Assembly (NCBI GenBank): GCA_029266615.1
Contig: JAQSWN010000122.1
Span: forward strand, 1 to 35,856
Reading direction: 5' to 3'
Source: Polyangiaceae bacterium
Lineage (GTDB): Bacteria; Myxococcota_A; Polyangia; Polyangiales; Polyangiaceae
DNA: 35,856 bases
Below, in pieces: positions 1-8,556 of this stretch. The position numbers were made by a program, and so were the translations under genes. Below the pieces are notes generated by a model. The model was not told where the DNA came from, searched no databases, and saw nothing but the letters and a program-made list of their open reading frames with translations. Numbering within the stretch: the first letter of the stretch is position 1; each line of letters starts with the position of its first letter.

Positions 1-2
1 AG

Positions 3-2408
3 CGACGTATTTACTCACGCAACACGGTGGACGGCCCGCCGCGCTTGTTGTCTATCATGGGACAGCGTCACCATTCGCGCCCCAGCCTGCAGCCTCGGTC
101 CCCCGGACCTGCCGTTTCGGAGGTGCCGCGTGAGGTGGACCGAATGCTGCTCAGTCGCTTCGGCCCGCCCGCCGTGGTGGTAGACGAGGGTCTGCGCGTG
201 ATGGAGTTTCGCGGCGACACCTCGCCATTTCTCGACCACGGCCACGGCAAGGCGACGCTCAGCCTCGAGCGGCTGGTGCGCAAAGGGCTGCTGATGGAGC
301 TGCGCCAAGCGGTTGCGGACGCACGGCGCAGTGACACCGCCGTGCGGAAGTCCGGACTTCACGTCCGTTACGGCCAGAGCCTACAGAGGGTCAACGTCGA
401 GGTCGTGCCGATCAAGGGGAGGGCGGCAGCAGAGCGATGCTTGCTGGTACTGTTCGAGCCCTCGGGCGCAGCCATGACGACCGACCCGTCCGTCGCTTCC
501 ACTGAGACAGGCGACGCACGAGATCTGGAGATTGACCGCCTCGGCCAAGGCCTCGCTCAGACGACAGAGTACGTGCACACGCTCGTTCGCGAGCATGAGT
601 CGGCGCTCGAGGAGCTTCAATCGACGACCGAGGAAGCGCTCTCCAGCAACGAAGAGCTGCAAAGCCTGAACGAAGAGCTCCAAACCGCGAAGGAAGAGAT
701 TCAATCCGCCAACGAGGAACTGGCCACGCTGAATCAGGAGCTGCACGACCGCAACGAGCAGCTGGCTCGCTCTAACGAGAACATCCAGCGCGGTTTGGAC
801 AGCGCCAATGAGTTGGTCGACACCGTGCCCGGGCCACTCGTGATTTTGGACCGTGACCTGAGGATCGAGAAGGGTAACGCCTCGTTCTACGAGCTTTTCA
901 AGACGAAGGCGGATTTCGCGCGCGGTCGCGGTTTTACCGACCTGGGCGAACGAGCCTGGGATCAGCCTGAGCTCTTGCGGGAGCTCCGCAGGGTGCTGGA
1001 CGAAGGGGCGCCGCTAGAAGACCTAGCGGTTGAAGTTAGCCTGCCCGGCATTGGTCCCCGCAGCATCTCGCTCAGCGCTCGGCGTCTTCGTCCGGATCGC
1101 GACCCCACCGGGCGTCTCCTCGTGGCCATCCACGACCGTACGGAGATGAAACTCGCCGAGCGAAGCCGCGAGGCCATGCTCGCCCTAGAGCATGCCGCCC
1201 GCACGAAAGCGGAAGCGGCGGACCACCTCAAAGACGAGTTCGTCGCGACCGCCTCCCACGAGCTGCGCGGACCGCTCACCGTGATCTCCGGATGGGTGAA
1301 CGTCCTTTTGGAGAGCGGAGAGGACGTCGCCCCAAGTACGCTAGCGAAGGCTCTCGCGGCAATCGGCCGGGGCGTTGCCGCACAAGGGCGGCTGATTTCC
1401 GACCTCTTCGATCACTCGAGGATAGTCGCGGGCAAGGTGGAGATGCGGCGCGTCCCCATCGATTTGCTTGCCGTTGCCGAAGCCGCTCTCGTTGGGGTGC
1501 GCGCCGCCGCCCAGGCCAAGGACATCACCGTGGAGCTTACGCAACTGGGCTTGCCTTGTGTCGTCTTGGGCGACTTCGATCGCATGCAGCAGGCCCTTTG
1601 GAATCTGTTCGCGAACGCGGTCAAGTTCACCCCTTCGGGGGGCTTCGTTCGCGTCTCGCTCGCGCGCGTCGTCAACGAGGTCCATTTGAGCGTGCGCGAC
1701 ACGGGCTGCGGCATCTCGCCTGAGTTTCTGCCCCATGTCTTCGATCGTTTTCGCCAAGCCGAGAGCTCGAGTGCGCGCCTCCAACCCGGCCTCGGTCTAG
1801 GGCTCACCCTGGTGCGGGAGCTGAGCGAGCTGCACGGAGGAACCGTCCGCGCGGAAAGCGCGGGGCTCAATGCAGGGTCGACCTTCACACTCATCCTACC
1901 CATCCCGGCCCTACTCATGGTCGCCGACGCGGAGTCGGCGCCCCTCAGCAATCGACAGAAGTCCGCGAGCACCATTCCCCCTGCCGCGCCCGACGTGGGC
2001 TCCGGGCCCGTGCACGATCTGCTGAAGGCCACCCGCGTGTTGGTGGTCGACGACGAAGTCGACGCGCGCGAGTCGCTCGTCGCGCTGCTGGAACGTTCGG
2101 GCGCTGAAGTGCGCTCCGTCGCTTCCGTGGCCGAAGCGATGACGGCTTTGAAAGCGTCTCTCCCCGACGTCGTGATCAGCGACCTCGGGATGCCCGGTGA
2201 AGACGGCTATGAATTGATTCGCCAAGTGCGGCTGCTGCCTCCCCAAGCCGGCGGCCGCCTTCCCGTGCTAGCCGTCAGCGGGTACGCCACTGACTCGCAC
2301 CGCAGGAAAGTGGTCACCTCGGGCTTTCAAAGCTTTCTAGAAAAGCCGGTCGCGCCACCGGTGCTGCTGGCAGAAGTGGCCCGACTTGCAGGCGGAGCAT
2401 GCGAGTGA
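3..2408 (+). CDS. Hybrid sensor histidine kinase, C-terminal part of a CheB/CheR-type fusion (5' partial)
   Basis: The frame is open to the window edge and the residues before the first possible start (GTG at 27) read RRIYSRNT, like the end of a CheR methyltransferase domain. There is no Shine-Dalgarno at 27, so I treat the gene as cut by the window. Counting from that GTG: a PAS-like region typical of the post-CheR part of CheB/CheR fusions (about 40-150), a heptad coiled coil rich in NEELQS repeats (about 165-250), a PAS domain (about 255-375), HisKA with ASHELRGPL (His near 411), HATPase_c (N box NLFANAVKF, G boxes DTGCGI and GLGLGL), then a receiver domain (VVDDE, phospho-acceptor Asp near 719 in ISDLGMPG, Lys in EKPV). 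It should autophosphorylate and pass phosphate to its own receiver; the output is unknown. A soluble cytoplasmic location is likely because no membrane segment is seen. Confidence 0.88.
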   Translation, partial: RRIYSRNTVDGPPRLLSIMGQRHHSRPSLQPRSPGPAVSEVPREVDRMLLSRFGPPAVVVDEGLRVMEFRGDTSPFLDHGHGKATLSLERLVRKGLLMELRQAVADARRSDTAVRKSGLHVRYGQSLQRVNVEVVPIKGRAAAERCLLVLFEPSGAAMTTDPSVASTETGDARDLEIDRLGQGLAQTTEYVHTLVREHESALEELQSTTEEALSSNEELQSLNEELQTAKEEIQSANEELATLNQELHDRNEQLARSNENIQRGLDSANELVDTVPGPLVILDRDLRIEKGNASFYELFKTKADFARGRGFTDLGERAWDQPELLRELRRVLDEGAPLEDLAVEVSLPGIGPRSISLSARRLRPDRDPTGRLLVAIHDRTEMKLAERSREAMLALEHAARTKAEAADHLKDEFVATASHELRGPLTVISGWVNVLLESGEDVAPSTLAKALAAIGRGVAAQGRLISDLFDHSRIVAGKVEMRRVPIDLLAVAEAALVGVRAAAQAKDITVELTQLGLPCVVLGDFDRMQQALWNLFANAVKFTPSGGFVRVSLARVVNEVHLSVRDTGCGISPEFLPHVFDRFRQAESSSARLQPGLGLGLTLVRELSELHGGTVRAESAGLNAGSTFTLILPIPALLMVADAESAPLSNRQKSASTIPPAAPDVGSGPVHDLLKATRVLVVDDEVDARESLVALLERSGAEVRSVASVAEAMTALKASLPDVVISDLGMPGEDGYELIRQVRLLPPQAGGRLPVLAVSGYATDSHRRKVVTSGFQSFLEKPVAPPVLLAEVARLAGGACE

Positions 2409-2460
2409 GCGCCGGCCGCGCGGTCGCGACGCCGTTGACGCCTTGAACCGGACGCACCGA

Positions 2461-2489
2461 CAAGACGCCCGGTAGCACGGCGCGTCTTG
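2461..2489 (+). terminator. Hairpin downstream of the sensor kinase gene
   Basis: Perfect 8-bp inverted repeat CAAGACGC / GCGTCTTG with a 13-nt loop, 53 bp after the kinase stop. No T-run follows, so an intrinsic terminator is only a guess. Confidence 0.35.
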
Positions 2490-2524
2490 CTGTGGGGCGG
2501 TGTGTAATACCTACTGCCCAGGTG

Positions 2525-2547
2525 CGAGCGCTAAATTCCAGCGCTCG
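2525..2547 (+). promoter_or_regulatory. Inverted repeat just upstream of the porin start
   Basis: Perfect 8-bp inverted repeat CGAGCGCT / AGCGCTCG around a 7-nt AT-rich spacer (AAATTCC), ending 19 bp before the ATG at 2567. It could be an operator or a leader hairpin that hides the ribosome-binding region. No clear Shine-Dalgarno is visible between it and the ATG. Confidence 0.4.
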
Positions 2548-2566
2548 TCGTGCGTTGTACTCAATC

Positions 2567-3847
2567 ATGAGACACGGCATTCTTTCTTGTGCGGCTTTGG
2601 TCGTGCTGTCCGCTTCGCGCGCGTTCGGGCAAGCCACGCCCGAAGGTGTCCCCGTGGAGCCGAGCACGGTGGCGCCCGCCGACGCAGCCGCGCCCGCCGA
2701 CGCAGCGCCCCCCACGGACGCGGCTGCGGCCGCCGACGCGGCCCCCATGACCCCGCCCGCCGCCGCGACTCCCGCGGCGTCGCCCGCCGCGCCGCCCATG
2801 GCCGCGGAAGCCGCAGCAGAGCCGGCAGAAGCCAAGAAGCTCGCGGTAGGCAAAGAGGGGTTCTGGAAGCCGGGCGTCGTCGCGCAGGTTTGGGCTTTTG
2901 CCACCCACTCCCAGGACGAGTGGCAGCAGACCTCCTTCCGCTTGCGCCGGCTGGAGCTGAAGTGGGCGGGCGAGATCATCTCGGAACGGGTGGCGTACAC
3001 CGTCGTCATCGACCCCGCGCGCCTCCTCGAGGCCAACACCAGCAACGTCGCCGTGAAGGACGAAGCGGGTGAGACCATTGGAACGGCCAGAGTCTCTCAG
3101 CCCGCCGGCGCCTCGTCTATCGTTCAGGATGCCACCGTGAGCGTGCTCTCCGAGTACGTGGACGTTTCAATGGGGCAGTTCAAAGTGCCGGTCAGCTACG
3201 ACGCGTTCAGCAGCGTCGCCAAGCTGATCCTTCCCGAGCGATCGACGGTGGCGCGCCGCTTGGGCGAGCGGCGTGACATCGGCATCAAGGCCGAGAAGAA
3301 GTTCAAGCATTTCAGCTACGTCGCCGCGCTCATGAACGGCGAAGGCCAGAATCGCCTAGACACGAACGATCAGAAGGACGCGGCGCTCCGCCTCGAGGCC
3401 TATCCCGTCGAAGGGCTCACGCTCGCCGGCGTCGGCTACTACGCGATCGGGGAGCGACACTTGGCAAATACCAAAGATCGCGTGGAGGGCGACCTTCGCT
3501 TCGAGAAGGCGGGCTTCTTGGTTCAAGGTGAGTACATCCGCGGACGCGACCGCGTCAGCGAGACCTCGCGCCTGACCAGCCACGGCTTTTACGGCGTGCT
3601 TGGTTACACCATCGCCAAGACCGTGCAGCCGGTCGTTCGCTTCGGCTATTTCGATCCGAACGTGAAGCAACGAAACGAAGCGGCAGCGGACTACGCCAAG
3701 CTCGACGAGCAAAAGGAGTACTCGGCGGGCGTGACTTACTATTGGCTCGCTCACGAAGCCAAGTTCCAGCTCGCGACGTCCGTGTTCGACTACGATCAAG
3801 CGCCCACGGAAGTGACGACCATCCTTTGCGCGCAAGCTAGCTTCTAA
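2567..3847 (+). CDS. Outer-membrane porin, phosphate-selective porin (OprO/OprP)-like
   Basis: The start at ATG 2567 is chosen because it opens directly on a signal peptide (MRHGILSCAALVVLSASRAFG, cleavage near GQA). An upstream in-frame start at 2492 would add 25 residues without signal character. The mature N-terminus is a low-complexity Ala/Pro/Asp segment of about 65 residues with a duplicated 18-bp unit near 2672-2706. From FWKPGVVAQVW onward the protein is an alternating polar/aromatic beta-barrel: RLRRLELKWAGEI and MGQFKVPVSYD resemble phosphate-selective porin O/P family proteins. Length is 426 aa, normal for a 16-strand porin. The natural substrate cannot be read from the sequence. 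Its stop overlaps the stop of the convergent dioxygenase gene by 4 bp. Confidence 0.72.
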   Translation: MRHGILSCAALVVLSASRAFGQATPEGVPVEPSTVAPADAAAPADAAPPTDAAAAADAAPMTPPAAATPAASPAAPPMAAEAAAEPAEAKKLAVGKEGFWKPGVVAQVWAFATHSQDEWQQTSFRLRRLELKWAGEIISERVAYTVVIDPARLLEANTSNVAVKDEAGETIGTARVSQPAGASSIVQDATVSVLSEYVDVSMGQFKVPVSYDAFSSVAKLILPERSTVARRLGERRDIGIKAEKKFKHFSYVAALMNGEGQNRLDTNDQKDAALRLEAYPVEGLTLAGVGYYAIGERHLANTKDRVEGDLRFEKAGFLVQGEYIRGRDRVSETSRLTSHGFYGVLGYTIAKTVQPVVRFGYFDPNVKQRNEAAADYAKLDEQKEYSAGVTYYWLAHEAKFQLATSVFDYDQAPTEVTTILCAQASF

Positions 3848-4614
3848 CCTAGGCCGGGCGGCGCCTCGGGTCCCGCGCTACCGCCGAACCAGAGCGTGAT
3901 GAGGCGGCGCCGGCGCTCGGAGCGGTTCGGGCCGCTGCCGTGCGCCAGGCGAGGGTGAAAGAGCAGGGCGTCCCCCGGAGCGAGCGGCGCGAGCACGCGG
4001 CGAGATTCGTCGAACAAGCCGGTGTTCGTCGCGGAGGTGTCGTACGTCGCTTCGAGGAGCCCCCCCCGGTGGGTGCGCCCGAGGACCTCGAAACCGCCGT
4101 TCGCTTCGTCCGAAGGATCGAGGGCGATCACGAGGTTGACTCCGCCAAACCGTTGCACGCGGCGGAGTGCGTCTCCAAACAAGAAGCTCTCGTCTTGGTG
4201 ATAGGGAAAGCCGCTGCCGACGAGCGGTAGCTTGAGGTTCACTTGGTCCACGAGGCATTGGGGGCCGACCAGGCCGCACCGCTCGACCGCCGCTAGCACC
4301 TTGGGGTCGGTGCGTAGCCGATCGAAGGCAGGTTGGCCGCTCGAAGGTGACGTGATCTTCCGCAACGCGCCCGGAAATATCGCCGCCTCGCCCTTCCTGC
4401 CGCTGGCCGATTGCATCTGGAAGAAGACGCGCTGCACCTTCGTGTCGCGCTCGAACTGGGCAGCAACGCCCTCCAGCAGGCTCGTTGCCGCCAGCAATGA
4501 ATCGACCATGGGCTGGTCGAGCAACCCTGGCGCGAGCAGCCAGCCTTCGCGCTGGAAAGTGACGCATGGCGCTTCGGCCGAGTCAAAGCTGGGTGTGGGG
4601 GTAAGTCGCGGCAT
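3844..4614 (-). CDS. Phytanoyl-CoA dioxygenase (PhyH)-family Fe(II)/2-oxoglutarate oxygenase
   Basis: 256-aa protein with the double-stranded beta-helix iron site of PhyH enzymes: HxD at YHQDES (His139, Asp141), distal His225 in RLAHGSGPNRS, and Arg231 as the likely 2-oxoglutarate anchor. The family couples 2-oxoglutarate decarboxylation to hydroxylation of an aliphatic or small-molecule substrate; the substrate here is unknown. No signal peptide, so cytoplasmic. It is divergent from the SPFH lipoprotein gene and converges on the porin gene, whose last four bases it shares. Length and motif spacing are normal, so it is probably active. Neighbours give no pathway hint. Confidence 0.85.
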   Translation of the reverse strand: MPRLTPTPSFDSAEAPCVTFQREGWLLAPGLLDQPMVDSLLAATSLLEGVAAQFERDTKVQRVFFQMQSASGRKGEAAIFPGALRKITSPSSGQPAFDRLRTDPKVLAAVERCGLVGPQCLVDQVNLKLPLVGSGFPYHQDESFLFGDALRRVQRFGGVNLVIALDPSDEANGGFEVLGRTHRGGLLEATYDTSATNTGLFDESRRVLAPLAPGDALLFHPRLAHGSGPNRSERRRRLITLWFGGSAGPEAPPGLG

Positions 4615-4743
4615 GGTTTCGTGGGCCGAGCGGTGCCCGTGCTGCGCGGCAACAAATGCGAAACCGCGCGGGTGGTGTCAACCAGACTCGCGAGCTGGCT
4701 CGCGTCGGCGCGCGCCATGCGCTCGACGTGAGTCGGTATGCGC

Positions 4744-4796
4744 CAGCCCCGGGCACGACACGACGAGCGAGCCCTAGTAGGTCCGTGCCGGGGCTG
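4744..4796. promoter_or_regulatory. Imperfect 14-bp inverted repeat between divergent genes
   Basis: Left arm CAGCCCCGGGCACG (4744-4757) and right arm CGTGCCGGGGCTG (4784-4796) match as an inverted repeat apart from one missing base, with a 26-bp spacer. It lies between the divergent dioxygenase (start 4614) and SPFH lipoprotein (start 4824), ending 27 bp before the latter. It could be a dimeric regulator site or a leader hairpin. Confidence 0.35.
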
Positions 4797-4823
4797 CGGT
4801 TTGGTTGTATCGTTCGGCGCAGA

Positions 4824-5780
4824 ATGTCGCTGGGTGCCACCCTACACTTCGCCGCCAAGGTCCTCGCTCTCTGCTGCGCCAGCCTGCTTGCCGGCTGCGC
4901 CACGTACGACATCCCGCAGGCGCACAAGGGGCGCTTGTTCGGGCGTACCGGCTTCTGGACGTTTTACTCCGGCAAGACGGGCTTCAACGGGCCGGTGCTC
5001 GGCCCGGGCAGCTACTACGCTGGCGTTTACAACGATTACCGCACGGTCGACTGCTCGACCACGACCATGCAGACGCCGCTCGATACCCTCACCCGGGACG
5101 GAGTGCACTTCGGCTTCACGGTCGTGTTGCGCTTCTCGGCCGATTGCTCGGAAAGGGCGATTGAGCGCCTACTCGGCACACTGACCCCTGACCGTAATGG
5201 CGCCATTACGCCCGCCAAAATATTTCAAACGTACATTCAGCCAGCCATCGGCGAGGCAGCGCGCGAATACGTGTCGCCGTTGCGAGCCAACGAGCTCAAC
5301 GAACGGCAAGCCCAGGTGACCGCAGGCATCCGCCGACGGTTTCTGGAGATCATGAAAACGCGCGAGCGGCTGTCGGTCGTCATCTACGAAATGAACCTCG
5401 TCGAGCTGACCTTCCCGAAAGAAATGGACGCCGCCAACCTCGACCGCGCCGTGCAGGCTCTTTTGCGCGACAAGGCTATCGCCGAGCGCGAACGCGTCAC
5501 GGCCGAGATCGAAACCATGCGCATGCGTCGCGAGCTGGCCGAGCGTGAGGCCGAGGTTTCGGCCGCCCGCATACAAAAGGTGGGCGAAGTCCTACGCAAG
5601 TATCCCGAGTACTTGCAGTTCGATCTCCAACAGAAGCTGCCCGAAATTTACCGCGAGGCCGGCCAGCGCGGTAACTTGATTATCGCCGCTCCGAACGCGG
5701 TCGTATCCCCCGGAGCCGCCGCGCCGTCGGCATCCCCGCAACCGGCATCTCCGCCGTCGGCATCTCCGCCGCGGCGTTGA
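4824..5780 (+). CDS. SPFH/band 7 (prohibitin-like) domain lipoprotein
   Basis: The start at ATG 4824 places a lipoprotein signal (MSLGATLHFAAKVLALCC) ahead of lipobox LLAGC (Cys25); a longer reading from 4656 has no signal character. The body has a prohibitin/stomatin layout: a beta-rich PHB segment (TPLDTLTRDGVHFGFTVVLR), an amphipathic helix with the R-x-F/Y pattern around QAQVTAGIRRRF, then a charged coiled coil (about residues 205-265, RDKAIAERERVTAEIE). SPFH proteins assemble into membrane-bound rings or scaffolds; this one is unusual in being lipid-anchored with the scaffold outside the cytoplasm. The last 25 residues are Pro/Ser/Ala-rich from short direct repeats, and the final 133 bp are antisense to the neighbouring small lipoprotein gene. 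318 aa. Confidence 0.75.
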   Translation: MSLGATLHFAAKVLALCCASLLAGCATYDIPQAHKGRLFGRTGFWTFYSGKTGFNGPVLGPGSYYAGVYNDYRTVDCSTTTMQTPLDTLTRDGVHFGFTVVLRFSADCSERAIERLLGTLTPDRNGAITPAKIFQTYIQPAIGEAAREYVSPLRANELNERQAQVTAGIRRRFLEIMKTRERLSVVIYEMNLVELTFPKEMDAANLDRAVQALLRDKAIAERERVTAEIETMRMRRELAEREAEVSAARIQKVGEVLRKYPEYLQFDLQQKLPEIYREAGQRGNLIIAAPNAVVSPGAAAPSASPQPASPPSASPPRR

Positions 5781-6283
5781 ACCTCGCCCGATGTCGGTGC
5801 GGTTCCTACCGCGTCGACGAACACGGTGTGCATTCGCTCTTCGGCATCGATTTCGAAACGGTAGACCCAGCGCCCTCCGTGCTCACCAAGGCGCTCGAGC
5901 GCCCAGCTCGTTGCGACGCCTTCGCGCGCGGCGCGGCGCGCCTCCTGCAAGCTACGGAGCGGCGGCCCGGGGTGAACCTCTACGTCGAGCGGGCCGCGAC
6001 CGACGAGCGCCAGCAGAGCGCAACCTGTGCCGTCCGCATAGTACACGTCCACGAGATCGTCGTTGGGCGACGACAGTGCGACCGCGAGCGTAGGCCGGCC
6101 GCGGTAGCGTGACCAACCGACGTGCACGACATCCGCATGAGGCACAATGCTCCGCCCGCAAGCGGTTAGGTGCTGGCGTTCGGCTTCACTGACGGGCGCC
6201 CGTACGGCCGCGCCCGGCGCGTTGGCCAGGGGCGGTGAGCCGCAGGCGAGCGTGAGAGCCACGAGCATGGGCCAGGGGCGCAT
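5648..6283 (-). CDS. Small predicted lipoprotein, unknown function
   Basis: 211 aa with a short lipoprotein signal (MLVALTLACGSPP; lipobox LTLAC). Translation may begin at 6283 or at the second ATG at 6268. The middle (about residues 35-160) looks like a compact alpha/beta domain with RPTLAVALSS, VDVYYADGTGC and RWVYRFEIDAEERMHTVFVDA, the last reading like two paired strands. I do not recognise the family. The C-terminal 44 residues are Gly/Asp/Ala-rich and lie antisense to the 3' end of the SPFH gene, so the true end may be less conserved than the rest. Convergent with the SPFH gene, with no separate terminator between them. Confidence 0.6.
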   Translation of the reverse strand: MRPWPMLVALTLACGSPPLANAPGAAVRAPVSEAERQHLTACGRSIVPHADVVHVGWSRYRGRPTLAVALSSPNDDLVDVYYADGTGCALLALVGRGPLDVEVHPGPPLRSLQEARRAAREGVATSWALERLGEHGGRWVYRFEIDAEERMHTVFVDAVGTAPTSGEVQRRGGDADGGDAGCGDADGAAAPGDTTAFGAAIIKLPRWPASR

Positions 6284-6810
6284 GAGGCACCAATCTTGTC
6301 GCGCCGGCAGCCGGCTGCAAGAACCCCCGCGGAGGCGCCGAAGCCAAGCGTGCTGAGGCGACGCGCGTCGTGATTCGGTCGAGGATTCCGCCTCGATTTG
6401 CGCACCAGCTCACTTCGTCAACCAGGCATCGAAACGCGACGACGCTTCCCTTCGCGTAGGCAGATGAGGCTCGGCGGTCGGACCGAGCTCAACCTCGTAT
6501 GGAGGTAGACGGCGTCATGGGGTCGTGGACCGGACCGTCGACGTTGCTCTTCGTAGACGAATGCTGCCCGGCACGTTGAACGTCGATTCTTGATTATGCG
6601 CGCTGGATTTCGCGGCCTCGCGACACGCACCCCCAAGCATCGTTCATTCCTAACGAGTGTGCCTCGAGCGTCGAACGACTCAGTAACCCCGCGCCTCTTT
6701 CCGAGGGGAGGAGTGGGCGAATGCGGGAAGGAAAGCCTTGCCCTTCTCCATAGTAAATTAGCGCCAATCTCTCACGGCTGGCGGCGCTCTTACGGCTGGA
6801 AACGTCAAGC
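6284..6810. other. Intergenic region, 527 bp, no supported gene
   Basis: Short open frames here (for example 6418-6636 minus and 6590-6814 plus) are Arg-rich with no recognisable features, so I call none. Visible structure is a 12-bp perfect palindrome GCAGCCGGCTGC at 6307-6318 and a 6-bp hairpin GCTCGG/CCGAGC at 6469-6488. Promoters for the divergent small lipoprotein gene and the DUF1592-type gene must lie here; no convincing -35/-10 pair was identified. Confidence 0.5.
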
Positions 6811-8556
6811 ATGAATGAACTCAACACCCCGTCACGGCCGCCAGCACCCAACCCTGGAGCGGCGAAGAAGAGCCACGCCGGCGCATTCGAGCGCGCGGCG
6901 CGCGGCGTCCTCGCGTGCGCGTCGACGGCGCTGGTTGCCTGTTCCGTTCCCGCGGACCCCCAGCCAGGGGCGGCCGGTACCGCGGCTGGAGGAGGCGGAG
7001 CGGGGACCCCAGCCGCCACGGCCGGCAGCGGCGGCGTCGCGCCCAGCTCGCCGCTGGAGCTCGAGAGCAAGGCGATCCACCGCTTGAGCAACCTCGAGTA
7101 CGACAACACCCTGAGAGACCTCACTGGTACGAGCCGGCGCTTCGAGCACGACTTCGTAAGCGAGGAAGTGGAGGGCTTCGATAACATCGCGGCCGGCCTC
7201 TCCGTGAGCCCTCGGCAGCTGGAGGACTACTTCGAAGCCGCCCGCCAGGTGAGCGCAGAGGTGTTCGGAAGCCCCACCCTCCGCGCGCAGGTGGTGACCT
7301 GTACCCCGGACGCTACGACCGCTTGCGCCGAAAAAGTGATTGGGGAATTCGGGCGTCGAGCCTTCCGCCGCCCGCTGACCACGGAGGAGAGCACGCGGCT
7401 GCTCTCTAAGTACCAAGCTGCGCTCACGCTCGGAGTGGACAGCATGGGGGCCCTCCAGCACCTCGTGCACGTCATCCTGAGCTCTCCCCAATTCCTGTAC
7501 CGCATCGAGGTGGACCCGGACCCCGCGAGCGCGACGCCTCATCCGCTGGACGGCTACGAGCTCGCGAGCCGATTGTCGTATGCGCTATGGAGCACCATGC
7601 CGGACGAGGAGCTTCTCGCTCAGGCCGCTGGGGGCGCGCTCGCCAGCGCGGAGGGGCTCGTCGCCCAAGTCGACCGCATGCTCAGCGACGGGCGCTCGGA
7701 GATGCTCGTCAAGAACTTCGCCGCGCGTTGGTTTGGCAGCAAGCGCCTCGACGACCACGTCGCGAGCGTCACTGCGTTTCCCGAATACGACGCGCAGCTC
7801 GCCGTATCGATGCAGCGAGAGATGGAGCTGTACTTCTCCGAGTTTCTTTACGAAGACCGCCCTTATACGGACTTCTTGACCGCCGACTTCAACTTCGTCG
7901 ACGCGCCGTTGGCGAAGCTGTACGGATTCGCGCCGCCCGCGGAGGGCATGCAGCGAGTCGTGAACGAGACCGATCAGCGCGTCGGCTTGCTCGGCTTGGC
8001 TGGGTTTTTGACCCATACGTCTCGGGAGACGCGCAGCTCGCCCATCATCCGCGGCAAATGGGTGCTGGACGCCGTGCTGTGCACGCCACTCGTAGTGCCG
8101 GCCGGGCTCATCGTCTCCCCGCTAGAGGAGCCCGGAGAAGGGTCGGCGCCAACCACCGTACGCCAGCAGATGGAAGCGCACCGCGTGTCACCCGCTTGTT
8201 CCGGTTGCCACAACCTCATGGACCCGATCGGTCTTGCGCTCGAGAACTTCGACGCGATCGGAAAGTACCGACCGATTTACGAGAACGGCCTGCCGATCGA
8301 CACCGTGGGGACGATGCCGGACGGGACCAAGGTGGACGGCCTCCCCTCGCTCGTCAGCGCCATCGCGAAGTCTCCCAAGTTGTTACCCTGCGCTGCGAAC
8401 AAGCTCGGTACTTACGCGCTCGGAGCCCACGCTTCCGTTGGCAGCGTGGAGCAGATCGTGGCGCGCTGGACCGCCGGCGCGCCCACGCTGCGACGTTTAC
8501 TCAAGGAAGTCGTGACCCACGAATCATTTACGTCGAGGAAGGCGGAGAGCCTATGA
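6811..8556 (+). CDS. DUF1592/DUF1588/DUF1585-family secreted lipoprotein with C-x-x-C-H motif
   Basis: 581 aa. The N-terminus carries an export signal ending in a lipobox-like LVACS (Cys44) followed by a Gly/Ala-rich linker. Then come the domains typical of this multi-DUF family: DUF1587 (RLSNLEYDNTLRDLTG, near residue 92), DUF1595 (FGRRAFRRPLTTEES), DUF1592 (central, YELASRLSYALWSTMPDEEL), DUF1588 with CSGCHNLMDPIGLALENFD (a c-type-haem-like CxxCH), and DUF1585 at the end. The family is abundant in Planctomycetes and myxobacteria and its biochemical role is unsettled; the CxxCH suggests redox chemistry. The stop overlaps the next start (ATGA), so the pair is translationally coupled and the two products probably work together outside the cytoplasm. 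Confidence 0.88.
   Translation: MNELNTPSRPPAPNPGAAKKSHAGAFERAARGVLACASTALVACSVPADPQPGAAGTAAGGGGAGTPAATAGSGGVAPSSPLELESKAIHRLSNLEYDNTLRDLTGTSRRFEHDFVSEEVEGFDNIAAGLSVSPRQLEDYFEAARQVSAEVFGSPTLRAQVVTCTPDATTACAEKVIGEFGRRAFRRPLTTEESTRLLSKYQAALTLGVDSMGALQHLVHVILSSPQFLYRIEVDPDPASATPHPLDGYELASRLSYALWSTMPDEELLAQAAGGALASAEGLVAQVDRMLSDGRSEMLVKNFAARWFGSKRLDDHVASVTAFPEYDAQLAVSMQREMELYFSEFLYEDRPYTDFLTADFNFVDAPLAKLYGFAPPAEGMQRVVNETDQRVGLLGLAGFLTHTSRETRSSPIIRGKWVLDAVLCTPLVVPAGLIVSPLEEPGEGSAPTTVRQQMEAHRVSPACSGCHNLMDPIGLALENFDAIGKYRPIYENGLPIDTVGTMPDGTKVDGLPSLVSAIAKSPKLLPCAANKLGTYALGAHASVGSVEQIVARWTAGAPTLRRLLKEVVTHESFTSRKAESL

Noticed and set aside
7587..8552. Upstream extension of the DUF1552 frame
   Set aside because: It lies wholly inside the DUF1592-type gene and is Arg-rich. 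A clear Tat signal, ribosome site and ATGA overlap fix the start at 8553.
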